From the NCBI GenBank assembly GCA_025642075.2, contig JAODUO010000424.1, forward strand, positions 230,001 to 294,000: a stretch of DNA of 64,000 nt. Reading direction: 5' to 3'. Positions 1 through 40,619 of this stretch are shown in pieces. How positions within the stretch are numbered: position 1 is the stretch's first letter; the number at the start of each line of letters is the position of its first letter. Both the position numbers and the translations under genes were made by a program. This stretch comes from Ridgeia piscesae. Lineage: Eukaryota; Annelida; Polychaeta; Sabellida; Siboglinidae. The notes beneath the pieces were generated by a model. That model was not told the DNA's origin and searched no databases. It saw only the letters and a list, made by a program, of their open reading frames with translations.

Positions 1-448
1 CCTGGCAATGGTGGTTCATAAATGCGGCGCCATTACTTCCACCTCAGCTAACAGCTGCACAATTGAAGTTTCTGCTCCTTGCCCCCGTCCGCGACCACCA
101 CATATGTGATATGGCAATTGTTTGAACGACGCTGGACCCAGAAGATCCTACTGCGACACTTGATCTGATTGCGTTCACGACCAACAGCAGCCGTTGGCGT
201 TGACGTGTCTTAAGAATCTAATCAGACTTGAAATCAACACGACGGTTTTGTGGCCCAGCTCATTCGGGGTTATTTCAATTTACCAAAACCTCCTCGTCCA
301 TGAACTTTTAGCAGTGGCGTGACATAAATTTTGGCCTAATCCAAATATGCCAGCAGTTGACGTGACTGCATAGAACGTATTATATATAGTTCACAAACCT
401 GGGGTGATTTATTAGCTTGACATGACCACATGTCTCCTTGGTATTACT
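1..448. repeat. left copy of duplicated 0.4-kb block
   Basis: This block recurs in direct orientation at 51,188-51,601. Apart from about five substitutions the only large difference is a 34-nt segment (about 247-280) missing from the right copy. The right copy diverges immediately after the shared GTATTACT. The left limit is cut by the window edge, so the true size is unknown. No domain was recognised in either copy. It could be a dispersed element or a segmental duplication. Confidence 0.9.
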
Positions 449-1085
449 AAATAAACCTACATTTTGGGCTATTTAAAATGCCGCGTCTTAAGCGTGTTAT
501 TATCGTGTTATGACGATAATATGACGTCATAAACGTACTTTGCTATTAATTAGTCTATATGTGAGACGTAGGTTAGCTAGGTGAAACCTTTTCATCTAGG
601 GAATATATATCTGTCCAATTAATCAACAAACATACATGAAAATGTAGCAATGATGTACCATTGGAAAGTGATACACACAAATCATTAAAATGTTACTCCG
701 CAGGTCAAACAGATTTCTGTGTAACGCTTATCTTCCAGACTACCACAGTTAAGGTATCAATAAAAATAAATTCCGTGTTTAAGTAGCAAGTATGACATGC
801 TGACCACACAGGGAACACACTCTGATTGGTTCTTGCTGCTTCTGTGAACCAACAGTAATATCGTATCAGCTTTAACTTTAATCTACTCTCAACTATCCAG
901 TGAAGCATGTCTTCAAAACCATTTTCAAATTGCTGCAAGTAGCAATTAGCACAAGAAAAGTACATGCGCAACTAAATAAAGACAAAGACGTTACGTCTAG
1001 TTGGCGTCCGACGTCCGTGCAAACCGTGAACGACAATTACATGTCGACACCCATATAAACACACGCTCTTGCATACATTTGATCA
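449..1085. other. no gene seen
   Basis: AT-rich sequence. An 88-codon minus-strand open frame (705-971) has no recognisable domain and no splice context, so it is not called. Confidence 0.5.
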
Positions 1086-1437
1086 TGCCCACATGTGTAA
1101 GCACACACACGTACGTACGCGAATGCCTACAAACACACTGACATGCGCATACACAGACACGCACACACACGCACGCACACACGTATGCACACACGCACAC
1201 ACACACACGCACACACGGGCAGACCCACACGCAACCGCACGCACACACGCGCACAAACGCGCGCGCACACACACGCACACGTACGCGCGCACACACCACG
1301 CACGCACCCGCACCCGCACCGCACCACGCACCCACACCCGCACACGCACACGCACACGCACACGCACACGCACACGCACCGCACGCGCACGCGCACGCGC
1401 ACGCGCACGCGACACACACACACACACACACACACAA
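1086..1437. repeat. CA/CACG-rich low-complexity tract
   Basis: Interrupted (CA)n with CACG, CGCG and CACC variants. Open frames on both strands here encode only His/Thr or Cys/Val runs and are repeat artefacts. Confidence 0.95.
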
Positions 1438-3028
1438 CATGTCTAATAATAACTTCAAAATGGACACGACAAGTGCGCGACTCACACTTGTGGGACAGCA
1501 GCGACATATGACACTGATACATCGTGAGAAATACGACGTCACGGCTGAGTGACCAAAAATTGTACAGGTAACACAATCACGTCGTTGGCAATATTCAATA
1601 GTCTACTGATGAAATCACAACGACAAAATGACATGTTTGATCACACAACTAATAAAGGAGTTGTGGAGAAGGCTGCTAGGGATTTACATAACATTTTAAA
1701 TAAACAAAGCAATTCAAAACAGTGTCACTGCTGCAATAATGCATTTGACATTTTCCGTTCATATATGAATATTGTTGTTGGACCAGTTTGACGCCAACAT
1801 TCAGGCCGCACGGCCAAGGGCAATGACGTTGCAGGAAGGCGATTCGATGAGCCGGGAGTGAGTTAGAGTAATTAATTGTGTTTTTATTTAATTAATTAAA
1901 TTAAATTAAGTAAAACACTATCGGTGTCGCTTTAAAATATGTGACACTAAAATGTAATTCTTTCATTTTGTTATCACATATGGGATTCTCGATAATCATA
2001 GCAATGTACTATGATAACAAAACTATTATGTATAAAAATCAGAAACGCACGAACTCTAGTTGTGGACCCTCCCTGGCAAACCTACCCAATCATACATCTC
2101 GATTCTTTCTGGGGAGCATCCTGCAACGCTGCAACTAATGCACAGAGACTATTCATCGATAAATACCCATCACAAAAAGCAACATTTCCCAACACACATA
2201 CATGGCCAATGATAACTCGCTCGTCTTGTAAAAATATTCAGACACCCACAGTTGCAGATGGCTTATCGGAACACAGCACAGTAATTACCGATCGTAAAGT
2301 TCTTATAGCCGTGTCCAAACATAACGGGTTAAAGTTCGTTTAAAATACTTTCTCAATGACAGAAACAACCGTCTTATACAGTACTAGTCATTTTCCATGT
2401 ATTGTTCACATTCAACAATATCTGGTCTCTTCAACCAAATTGCTTTCTACCGTGTGCCAATGCCACATGTAGTATAAATTGGTCTAGAATCAGGAGACTC
2501 GTGGAACGCAACACAAAGACGTATCAATCTTTCGACGTCACAACTGTTCCCATAGCGTCCGACGTGTTTCTCGATAATCCGGCAAATAGTTCGTGTAAGT
2601 AGAATGAAACCCAAACCGGATCAATTTCAACATTGCCAAAAAATGATTCTGCAGCGTAGAAGGCTTACTCATGATCACAGACAGATTTCTGAATAAAGTA
2701 TTATAAAAAGCACATATAATATAATTTGTTTATTGCACAGTAGGTGTTTATATAATGTAAAAAACGTTAGCAAATTGGAAACAGTAACTTATATTTACTT
2801 AATTAACTAATTAATAAAATGGGTTTGCATGCACATGGATGACGTATGCATGGCTAATTGAAGAAGTAATATCCTACAACTATATGAACTGTGAGGCCAT
2901 GCTCTACTAGCATGGAACTTTGGACACATATTTCATTGAAATATGTTCAAACCTCGCTTCTTCCGTGTCACAAAATATCAGTTATATAAATCTACGTAAA
3001 CTATCCTTGAATATTTACAACAAAAACG

Positions 3029-3030
<2 letters not shown>
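1438..3030. other. no gene recognised
   Basis: AT-rich sequence. Plus-strand open frames at 2,011-2,343 and 2,402-2,602 show no known motif. Nothing else supportable was found. Confidence 0.45.

Positions 3031-3101
<71 letters not shown>
3031..3101. repeat. (TA)n microsatellite
   Basis: About 35 uninterrupted TA units. Confidence 0.98.
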
Positions 3102-3103
<2 letters not shown>

Positions 3104-4300
3104 GTACTCAATAATGAAATATAATATATCTCCCAACGCCCCCTTCCACTGGTATTTCAGGAATTATCTCGGGTGTTTGAGATTCTCCAGAAATCCCGGA
3201 ATAGAAATAAATGTATCTCATAGCAGTTTGTTTTTCGTCTCCAACGTCACATTCCACGCCCAGGAATTTGTGCTCTCAACATTTACAGGTGTTGTTAGAT
3301 AATGTTCACGTCAGCGACAAATATAGAAAGCGATGATTTGTTATCCGGAATCAAACCAGAGTAGCAGTTATTAGCAAAATGCTCGGTTGGTATGGATTCC
3401 AGTTGACATATAGTTCATATGACATGGTTGCTTAGTAAAATGAGTTAAGAGATCACAAATGACTACATACGTACCTTTCGTCGTATTTGTTTTTATTCTT
3501 GTTTTAGAATATCATCTTGATGAAAATCTAAGGAAAGTCTGTGTCAAACATATGCTATGACATTTGTATCAACAAATTGTGTGTTTGAGCTGTAGTTTGA
3601 CATCTTCAACTCTATTATTACTAAACGGCATATCGATCATACAGAAGTAACGTGGTCATTCATTTCGGCGCATTGACTCACATATATTCACTAGCGAACA
3701 ATGTCGTCAACGTCATATTTATAATATATAATTGGATTATAATAAAATATGCTTCAATTCGAAAAAAGCCCAGACAGTTGATATGTTACGTAGAATAATC
3801 CATATGATTATTCGATAAGAACCAGAAAGATGACATAATGCGTATATTAATGATATAACGTCAAAGGGAATATACAGCAAAGAAGGCTGATATGTGACTC
3901 GCTATGACAAATCGAATTAAAAGCTGTGCTCTTTTCGCTGACCGGCTATGGCCGACATGAGGAGATTCGGGGTGACCGTCAAAGCCCGACTTGAGTGCTA
4001 ATCGGTTATTCATGGCATATGACTATTTTGCCTGGACGTAAAGTAAATTTCGACTGCGTAGCTCCACAGGGTTCCACCTCGTCTACCGCATTTACGCACG
4101 GGGTGACCACGGGAGTTGGCCGGCTGGTCTGAGTCCCAGTTTTGACTGGGTAAAACAATGTCATTAAAACGATGGTTTGGTTGCATGTCACTCTCAATCA
4201 TGGTATCCCTGATGTGAAGCAGAACATCACAATCGTACTGGTGTCCACAACACCTTAGAAACACGACGCAACATCCTGTCGCCATTTCTGTTCCATATAT
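3102..4300. other. no gene recognised
   Basis: AT-rich until about 3,900, then more balanced sequence (3,920-4,290) that resembles a short interspersed element in composition. It shares the words GCCGGCTGGTCTG with the SINE-like unit at 15.5 kb. No boundaries could be set. Confidence 0.35.
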
Positions 4301-5185
<885 letters not shown>

Positions 5186-5187
5186 TA

Positions 5188-5570
5188 CAGTAGTCCCTCT
5201 ATTATACGGCCAACCGGATTTTGCATTAGCATTTTTCTAATACAAAGTACACCAGCAGTCATCCGACTATCGCGGCCAACGGCCAAGGTTGCATAAAGAA
5301 TATTTCCCTCTTCAGCTGCTTCGGCAGTGGAAAACTAGAAATTGTAATCACAAGTCAGTCAAATAGTTTGCAGACAAATCACCACGTAGCTGGCATTGTT
5401 GCAATGATAGATGTCTCTAACATTAACAACTACATGTGACTTGTAAGGGAGCGGTCAGTGGCCAGGAAACAGGAACATTCAACGATGGTTCCCCCTCACC
5501 AGAGGCCAACCGCATAATACGGCCACTTTGGGTTTCCTGAAGGATTGGCCATATAAGAGGGTGAGCACTG
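5188..5570. mobile_element. pogo/Tigger-like MITE
   Basis: The left end reads CAGTAGTCCCTCTATTATAC. The right end, reverse-complemented, reads CAGTGCTCACCCTCTTATAT. Both continue into a GGCCAA word, giving imperfect terminal inverted repeats of about 28 bp around 383 bp with no open frame. The left flank is TA, the expected Tc1/mariner target; the right flank is AA, so the duplication has decayed or mutated. CAGT termini with a CCCTCT-TATA core resemble pogo/Tigger ends. This is an inference from the ends only. Confidence 0.6.
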
Positions 5571-6640
5571 AAATAAGGTTACGCTAACGTTGACACACGT
5601 CCGATTCGTCGCCGATTAGAAGTAGGTGGAGTTTACGTCATGCAACTAAACATTAACATATTAATCATATGCGAGAGAAGCGGCAGCTCCGCTGTCAGAA
5701 CGTTGGTGAATGTACACCCGCCGCCATATCGTTCGGAACCGTCGCCTATACACTAACCGTTACATGTACTACATGGATATTTTCAATTCGCCGGGATCGA
5801 ATGAGCCGCGTATGTTTTAAATGTAAGGCAATTCTTATATAGCGCAATACCCAGTCCTAAGGACTGCTCAAACCACTTTTCACTTTACTTCCCGACAGAC
5901 CTGTTCAATGAAACACCGTCGCAATTGTCCTGTGAAGCATCCAGCCATATGCGACAAATTAGTGCGCTCGTACACATATCCACCATTGTCTATTGCCAGG
6001 TACTCCTTTATAGCTTTATTAACTGGAGGACTGTATAATTAAACATCTTGACCAACGTTTTAACACCACACACGATTCGAACCCGGTGGTTTGTGTTGAA
6101 CATGTATAGTGTAGACAATTCAGACTGAATAACACCTCAAGTTACGCTGTCAACACAAGCATTAGTCATACAACTGCTCCCACTGTCTACTTTACAACCG
6201 TCTAAACTGTGCATATATGTGCCGGTTTATCACAGAAAGTTGTCTCTCGCAGAGCGCGAAACGTCATTTCCCAGTGACGTAGTTTATCCGCTATGCGGCG
6301 CCACTACTCATCATCATTGAAAAGGCATGTTCGAAAAAATTATATATTTCTACATTAGCCTTTTAGAATGAGTACTAGAGCAGGCCGAATTCCAGTCCAC
6401 TATTGTCAGACGTACACAAAAGAAAATCGGATATTGCCACACAGTGTACGTGATAATTTATCTGAGTAGAGCGACGACTACTGGATTACATCGACAGTTG
6501 AGTAATATAATAAATATTATAGTATTGATTATTTCATTCCATGCAGACCCTGGGAGTACGGTCAGTTAATTTTAGTCCTTTCTTCGTTTTCCAGAACTTG
6601 TCGACGAATTCCGATTGTAACAAATCTGCAGCCTGAGAGC
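5571..6640. other. intergenic, mostly unannotated
   Basis: No coding signal seen. It contains the possible SINE head described separately at 6,040-6,105. Confidence 0.4.
6040..6105 (-). mobile_element. possible tRNA-derived SINE fragment
   Basis: The minus strand carries a polymerase III B-box-like word GGGTTCGAATC followed by TGTGGTGTTAAAACG and TTGGTC. This resembles the plus-strand unit at 15.5 kb. No acceptor stem or anticodon arm can be folded, so it is not a tRNA gene. Confidence 0.35.
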
Positions 6641-7045
6641 GCGAGAGGGCAGGACCTCTTATCAACTGTGTTGACTGGTTCGAGGCCTGTGGGTCTAAGA
6701 CGGCAGGGCCTCGTGCAAATGTTGTGGATTGATTTTGGGCCTCAGAGGGCAGGACCTCGTATACATTTTGTAAATAAGTTCGATGCATGTGGGCCTAAGG
6801 AGACAGAACTTCGTATAACTGTTGTGGAATGGCCCGTGGACTGTGGGTCTGAGAGAGGCGAGATCTCGTGTAAATGTTGTGGAATGGTCCGTGGACTGTG
6901 GGCCTGAGAGGGCAGGATCTCATAATACATGTTGTGGAGTAATCCGGGGACGGTGGACCTGAGAGGACAGGACCTAGTATAAATGTTGTAGTATTGTCCG
7001 TGGACTGTGGGCCTGAGATGGCAGGGCTTCGTATAATGAGCTTCG
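6640..7045. repeat. 54-bp degenerate minisatellite
   Basis: Seven to eight diverged units with the shared words GGGCCTGAGAGGGCAGGACC and TCGTATAAATGTTGTGGA. Spacings measured between the same word are 46, 54, 54, 54, 55 and 54 bp. Units are old enough to differ at many positions. Open frames of 60-90 codons across it are consequences of the 54-bp period. Confidence 0.85.
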
Positions 7046-8690
7046 GATAATTCATATGCATGTGCCCACGCTTACAATGTCAAATGACGAACAGCAATGA
7101 TCATACTATTTTCATGATAGCTTTTGTTAATTGTTATTGTATATACTATTATAAGCAGGCGATATTGTTTCAATAATACACAATAATAAGCAATGTTATG
7201 TCAAGCGCAATATTCCCCAAAAAACACTAAATCAACGGTAGTGTTATTACTCCCAAGCCGGGTGCCACATCTCGCCAATTGTTGAGTGTCACACCAACGA
7301 AACGCGGGGTGTCACTCCAATCAACGGCGGACTGTCACTTCCAACCAAAGGAACTGCCACACTCAGGGCAAGGAAAACCAAAAACCACAACGTTACACAC
7401 AACTAGAAGCGGTGTATCACCCTCATAAATGACGACGTGACATACCTAATGTATGACCATGACGTCACAATCCGTCAAATGTTATAATGTCATGGTACTA
7501 TCAAAGGAAGGAAATCACCCGTCATCCAAGGTCATGGTACTATGCCCCATATCCAAGATTATAGTACCATAGGCCAGCGACCATTTGCTTTATAAATAAT
7601 AAATGTATATTACCATCGTTTGCGAAAATCATGCAACTGAAATCTGATTTAGTCGGCGCAACAGCAGCCGCACATTTCTACTATATCTCTTTCACGTAAA
7701 TTAAATGTGCCAGTGTAATATCGCAAATGGACACACATAGTATACGGACCATGGTCCATTTACTTAGTCGGGGAAAATGGATCCCTTGAATAAAGTTCAT
7801 GCGTGAGTTAACATTGGTCATCTTTTATACATGTCATAGCAACAGCTAAGAATAAAAAAACATGTTCAAACCATACTGATATGAATCAACAATGACCATT
7901 TAAATATATATTGTGGTTATCAAAAAAATTGCAAACAACATATTGGCTTAGTTTTCCGAGTTAGAATATGGTATGGCTTTATTGTGTTTCATTTTTGCGA
8001 AACACTTGTAATTTATTTCAATCATTAAATATTCAAATACCACAATGTTTTCACCAGTATGTAAACGGCGACGTTAAGAGCGGACGTGTACAATGCGATG
8101 TCACGATGTGCTCCAACTAAACATAATCCCATTATCATACACTTTGAAGATACACAGTGACCGTCAGTAGATTTAACTAATCACATATCACGTGTCGTCG
8201 CTATTACAACATTTATTGCGAAAGTAACGTTTTTGAGCTGGTTAAATAAAACAGCGTTTGCCTCTGTCAACATCGCCACGGCACATTAATTATATTCCTT
8301 AGTTGGATTAAGGTTATAAACAATACATCGATGTGACATGTTGACTAGATATTAGAGACCGTACTGTCAACATATAGTAGTCTGACATGATAATGCTACT
8401 AAAACAGAGACAGCTATCTTATAGTCTCATCAAAACTAATTCACTAGGCATATTTTCGACCAGAGGCAGAAATGGTCAATGCCGCGAGTGACCGCTGATG
8501 TTTAATCATTGTGAAATGTGCATCGACACAAAAGTTCGCTTTGCGACTGGTGTTATACAACACAATGTATGTAATTGATATTACTAAATATAAAATATTG
8601 CTTTATTATTACACCACATTATGTATATTACACGGTTCAACAAAAGTAAAGAAAAGTGCTGACCACTTCGAATTTTAGTAATTGAATAAT
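7046..8690. other. no gene recognised
   Basis: AT-rich sequence downstream of the FReD gene with no repeat or coding signal that I can support. At 7,250-7,370 a phrase of the form GTGTCAC(A/T)CCAA recurs three times, too diverged to call an array. Confidence 0.4.
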
Positions 8691-8691
8691 A

Positions 8692-8697
8692 TTTATT
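8692..8697 (-). promoter_or_regulatory. polyadenylation signal of the TSR-FReD gene
   Basis: AATAAA on the minus strand, about 240 nt after the stop codon at 8,939 and the first canonical hexamer in that direction. A second one lies about 90 nt further on. Confidence 0.55.
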
Positions 8698-8938
8698 CAG
8701 AAGGTATTTTTGATTCGTAATATTCCTATTCTTCAGCTTTTCTCATGATATAATCTAGTTTTGTTTTCAGTTACATGTACCACTGAAACACAGCTTTCGT
8801 CATGCACCGTATCCTTCTGACAACTACACTATTAATTATCAACCTTGGGTCCTAATTTGTTTCCGATTGCAGTGTTCATAGAAGAGTGGGGGCAGTGTGT
8901 GAGTTCATTACACGATCCCGTCCGGTCTTGTTTTCCCA

Positions 8939-38044
<29,106 letters not shown>

Positions 38045-38954
38045 ATTTGATTAATCTTCTCTTCGTCCAACGTCTGTACGCGACAACGTTCTGCTTCGGC
38101 TTACGCTACTAAGTCTGAGTAATGCCGTGTGAACTCCTGGTCGACTACACCCCGTTCAGTGAACGTCTTGCCCTAATAGACCCAGACCCAATAACATGCG
38201 CACACACCCCCGTCGTATATAAAAGCCACTATTGGCTTCTTTACGACGTATCCCATTCAGATTCAGATAATAGACCCAGTTGACCAGCCCCCCCCCCAGC
38301 TTGAATCAATGAATTGAGTACGTTCGGTTAACCCTTCACGGGGCTGTTGTGTTTACGTTCCGCTTGAGATGATTAACACAGGCCTCACTGTGTCGAGAGC
38401 GTTAAAGGGGAACTGATACACAGCTGTAACATTCCATATACCTAAATGAATACTATATAAGTATACATTAATGGTGACAGAAGCATATTCACTTATCAGA
38501 CAAACTGGGAAAAAAATATTTTCAGTGCCTAAATCGTCGTCATAGAACACTGCGTATCGCCATCTTTAGTCCAAGCCGAGTGGTTTGATTACCTCATATC
38601 TAGCCCATGTAAAATTTTGGTTTCTTTCGGTTTTCTTCGTTATTAGACATTTCTGCGAAAAAACAAAGATATGGTACCTTATTATACACGAAAGGGGTCC
38701 TATGTGTCAACAAATAATATTTATTTGCATTCGTAATAAAAAGGTGAAATTAAATACCAAAGATTTTTAACCAATGAAAATATTCGAAACGTGACACTTC
38801 CCGAGAGCAGATTTTGACAGGCTTCAAGGGGCGGGCCTACCGAAAGGAAGGTCAGTCCGGACTATTTTTCTGTTGTTTACAAATGTCGGAAGTGTTTTAC
38901 GTTAGCGAGGAGCTACGCTATTTGCTAGTGGTCTTGGATAAATCACAGTAGAAA
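38045..38954. other. upstream region of the TSR-FReD gene
   Basis: 5' UTR and promoter must lie here, but no boundary can be read. A C11-12 homopolymer sits at about 38,288-38,299. A 65-codon frame at 38,353-38,550 is not recognised. GC content rises after 38,800. Confidence 0.4.
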
Positions 38955-39288
38955 ATGGATCCGACAGAGGAAGCATTTGTAGCACAAGTGAGAGAAGCAT
39001 CTATAGCACAAGTGACACACGTAAAGCCATTAATTCTTGCTTAACCCAGCGTGCGAGCCGAGGTGCGAGGCGTCAATTAAACCCCGCCGAGAGTCGACGA
39101 GACGGCGAGAAAAGATCGCAATTTTTATGGAATCGAGGATGTTTGATTTTGGGAACAATGTGAATGTGGCATGGTGTTTGTGTGGATACTGCGTCCCAAT
39201 GTCGACGCACATCGAATTTGTATGTTGTCTGGAGAAAGCTGGGTTGCTCGACCGTGCTGACAGATGCCTGCATGAGCTATGTCAATGA
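38955..39288 (+). pseudogene. P2X7-like cysteine-rich domain remnant
   Basis: The plus-strand frame at 39,037-39,288 holds VAWCLCGYCVPMSTHIEFVC followed by CLEKAGLLDRADRC. This matches the WC-CG-C--M-T--E--CC core of the zinc-binding C-terminal domain of P2X7 receptors, which also occurs as an orphan domain in many invertebrate proteins. An ATG at 38,955 opens a short frame (MDPTEEAFVAQV) in another phase that stops before the core, so a frameshift or unseen intron separates them. The second half of the domain is missing. No receptor channel part is nearby, so this is not a P2X gene. Confidence 0.6.
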
Positions 39289-40033
39289 CTGACGAAGACA
39301 TCTGTCAATGACACAATGTTGGGAATATCGGTCTGTTGTCTATGTGCGATTTGCGTGCAGACTCGTTCGTTCGACCAAAGTAGGTAGTAGGTAAGTAATA
39401 TGTAGTTCAACAGGTATCGAAAAATTATTTTGCAATTCAAACCTAAACAGAGCAATTATACTTGTATGGCCACACAATGACACATATTAAATAAAAAATT
39501 CATTCTATCTTCGAATTCGTAACGTAAATCTTTGTTACAAACTTATTTTATTTTTGACAGGATGTTACATGATGTGTGCATCCTTTTAATATAATTATTT
39601 AATTTCCATTTTAAAAATGTTAATACAATTTGTTTAATTTATGTAAATAATGTTATTTAGATATGCGTGCTGCCATGCAATTTATAATATAGTCTGAATA
39701 ATAAATAGATGTGTAATAAGGACATTGTGCAATTTTACATGAAATATTGAATTGGAGTTTTAATGTATTGTATACAGTATATTGGATATGTGCGGGTGTA
39801 TATGTTATCAAGACCACATCATGACAATCATAAATTCATGTGTTTGCAAAATGCTGTAACAAATTTTACATAAAAATTATTTGTTTGTGAAATGCTGTGA
39901 TAATTTTATTAAAGTATTTCACAAACAAATCAACCAATGCGCTGACTTCATGATGTGATATTGATGAATTACACAGTTTTGCCAATTACTAATAATCATT
40001 ATAAGATAATGATTGTTTACTATAAATCAAATG
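39289..40033. other. no gene seen
   Basis: Strongly AT-rich. A CACAAACAAA-type inverted phrase near 39,840-39,930 is too loose to call. Confidence 0.45.
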
Positions 40034-40501
40034 TCAGAATGTATCGGTTAGCTGCATATCATCACTGCACATGTTCAATGGGATGCTTCCAACAGGCAGC
40101 AGGCATAGTATACTAGCCTGGGTTTTTTGCAGGTGCAGAAAAGGGAAATTAGTTTTTTTTTGTAAACAACAACATTTTCTCTGTTTCTCATTAGTGTCAG
40201 AACTGCTTGAGTCATCATCAGTGATACCGCTGTCATCCGCTACCACAGATTCCGCATCACTGTCTTCAGGATTTTCCTTCTGACTGTTGCAGACAGAATG
40301 ATTTGAAGATGGAAACAGTGAGACTGGGACATCCGAAGTGTCATCCACATTGACTGGACTGCCACGGTCAGTTGAAGAAGGCATGCAGGACTGCGACAAC
40401 AACTTTGCATACCCATGGGCATGATGAATATTCAATGGAACAACAATATCATCTGTATTAATTGCTGCATTGATAAAGTATCGCATTGGCGACATGATCA
40501 C
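40034..40501 (-). CDS. unrecognised 155-codon ORF
   Basis: Begins at ATG 40,501, 29 nt after the stop of the putative exon at 40,530-40,619. It has an unbroken frame with a Ser/Asp-rich middle (DSDAESVVADDSGITDDDSS) and a Lys/Cys patch (KQRKCCCLQKK). The length is notable for AT-rich DNA and the composition is protein-like, but no family is recognised. It could be a downstream exon or a separate element ORF. Confidence 0.3.
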   Translation of the reverse strand: MIMSPMRYFINAAINTDDIVVPLNIHHAHGYAKLLSQSCMPSSTDRGSPVNVDDTSDVPVSLFPSSNHSVCNSQKENPEDSDAESVVADDSGITDDDSSSSDTNEKQRKCCCLQKKTNFPFLHLQKTQASILCLLPVGSIPLNMCSDDMQLTDTF

Positions 40502-40529
40502 TGGCTCTGTTTGAGTTTGACACTACAAG

Positions 40530-40619
40530 TTAAAGGCTTTGCAATGTGAACCAATCCCATTTATCTGGTGCACAGGATCCTTTGAAAGGTGTGCTTGGTA
40601 TTTGTGAATTTCCCTTTAT
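40530..40619 (-). CDS. unrecognised gene, exon c with stop
   Basis: Acceptor TTCTTTCAG|ATA, 29 codons ending WDWFTLQSL, stop TAA at 40,530-40,532. Confidence 0.45.
   Translation of the reverse strand: MKGNSQIPSTPFKGSCAPDKWDWFTLQSL

Noticed and set aside
2011..2602. Plus-strand ORFs of 110 and 66 codons
   Set aside because: No recognised motif, no splice signals with consistent phase, AT-rich context.
38213..38226. TATA box (TATATAAAAG) upstream of the TSR-FReD gene
   Set aside because: It is canonical only on the plus strand, whereas the gene is on the minus strand. No plus-strand gene starts here.
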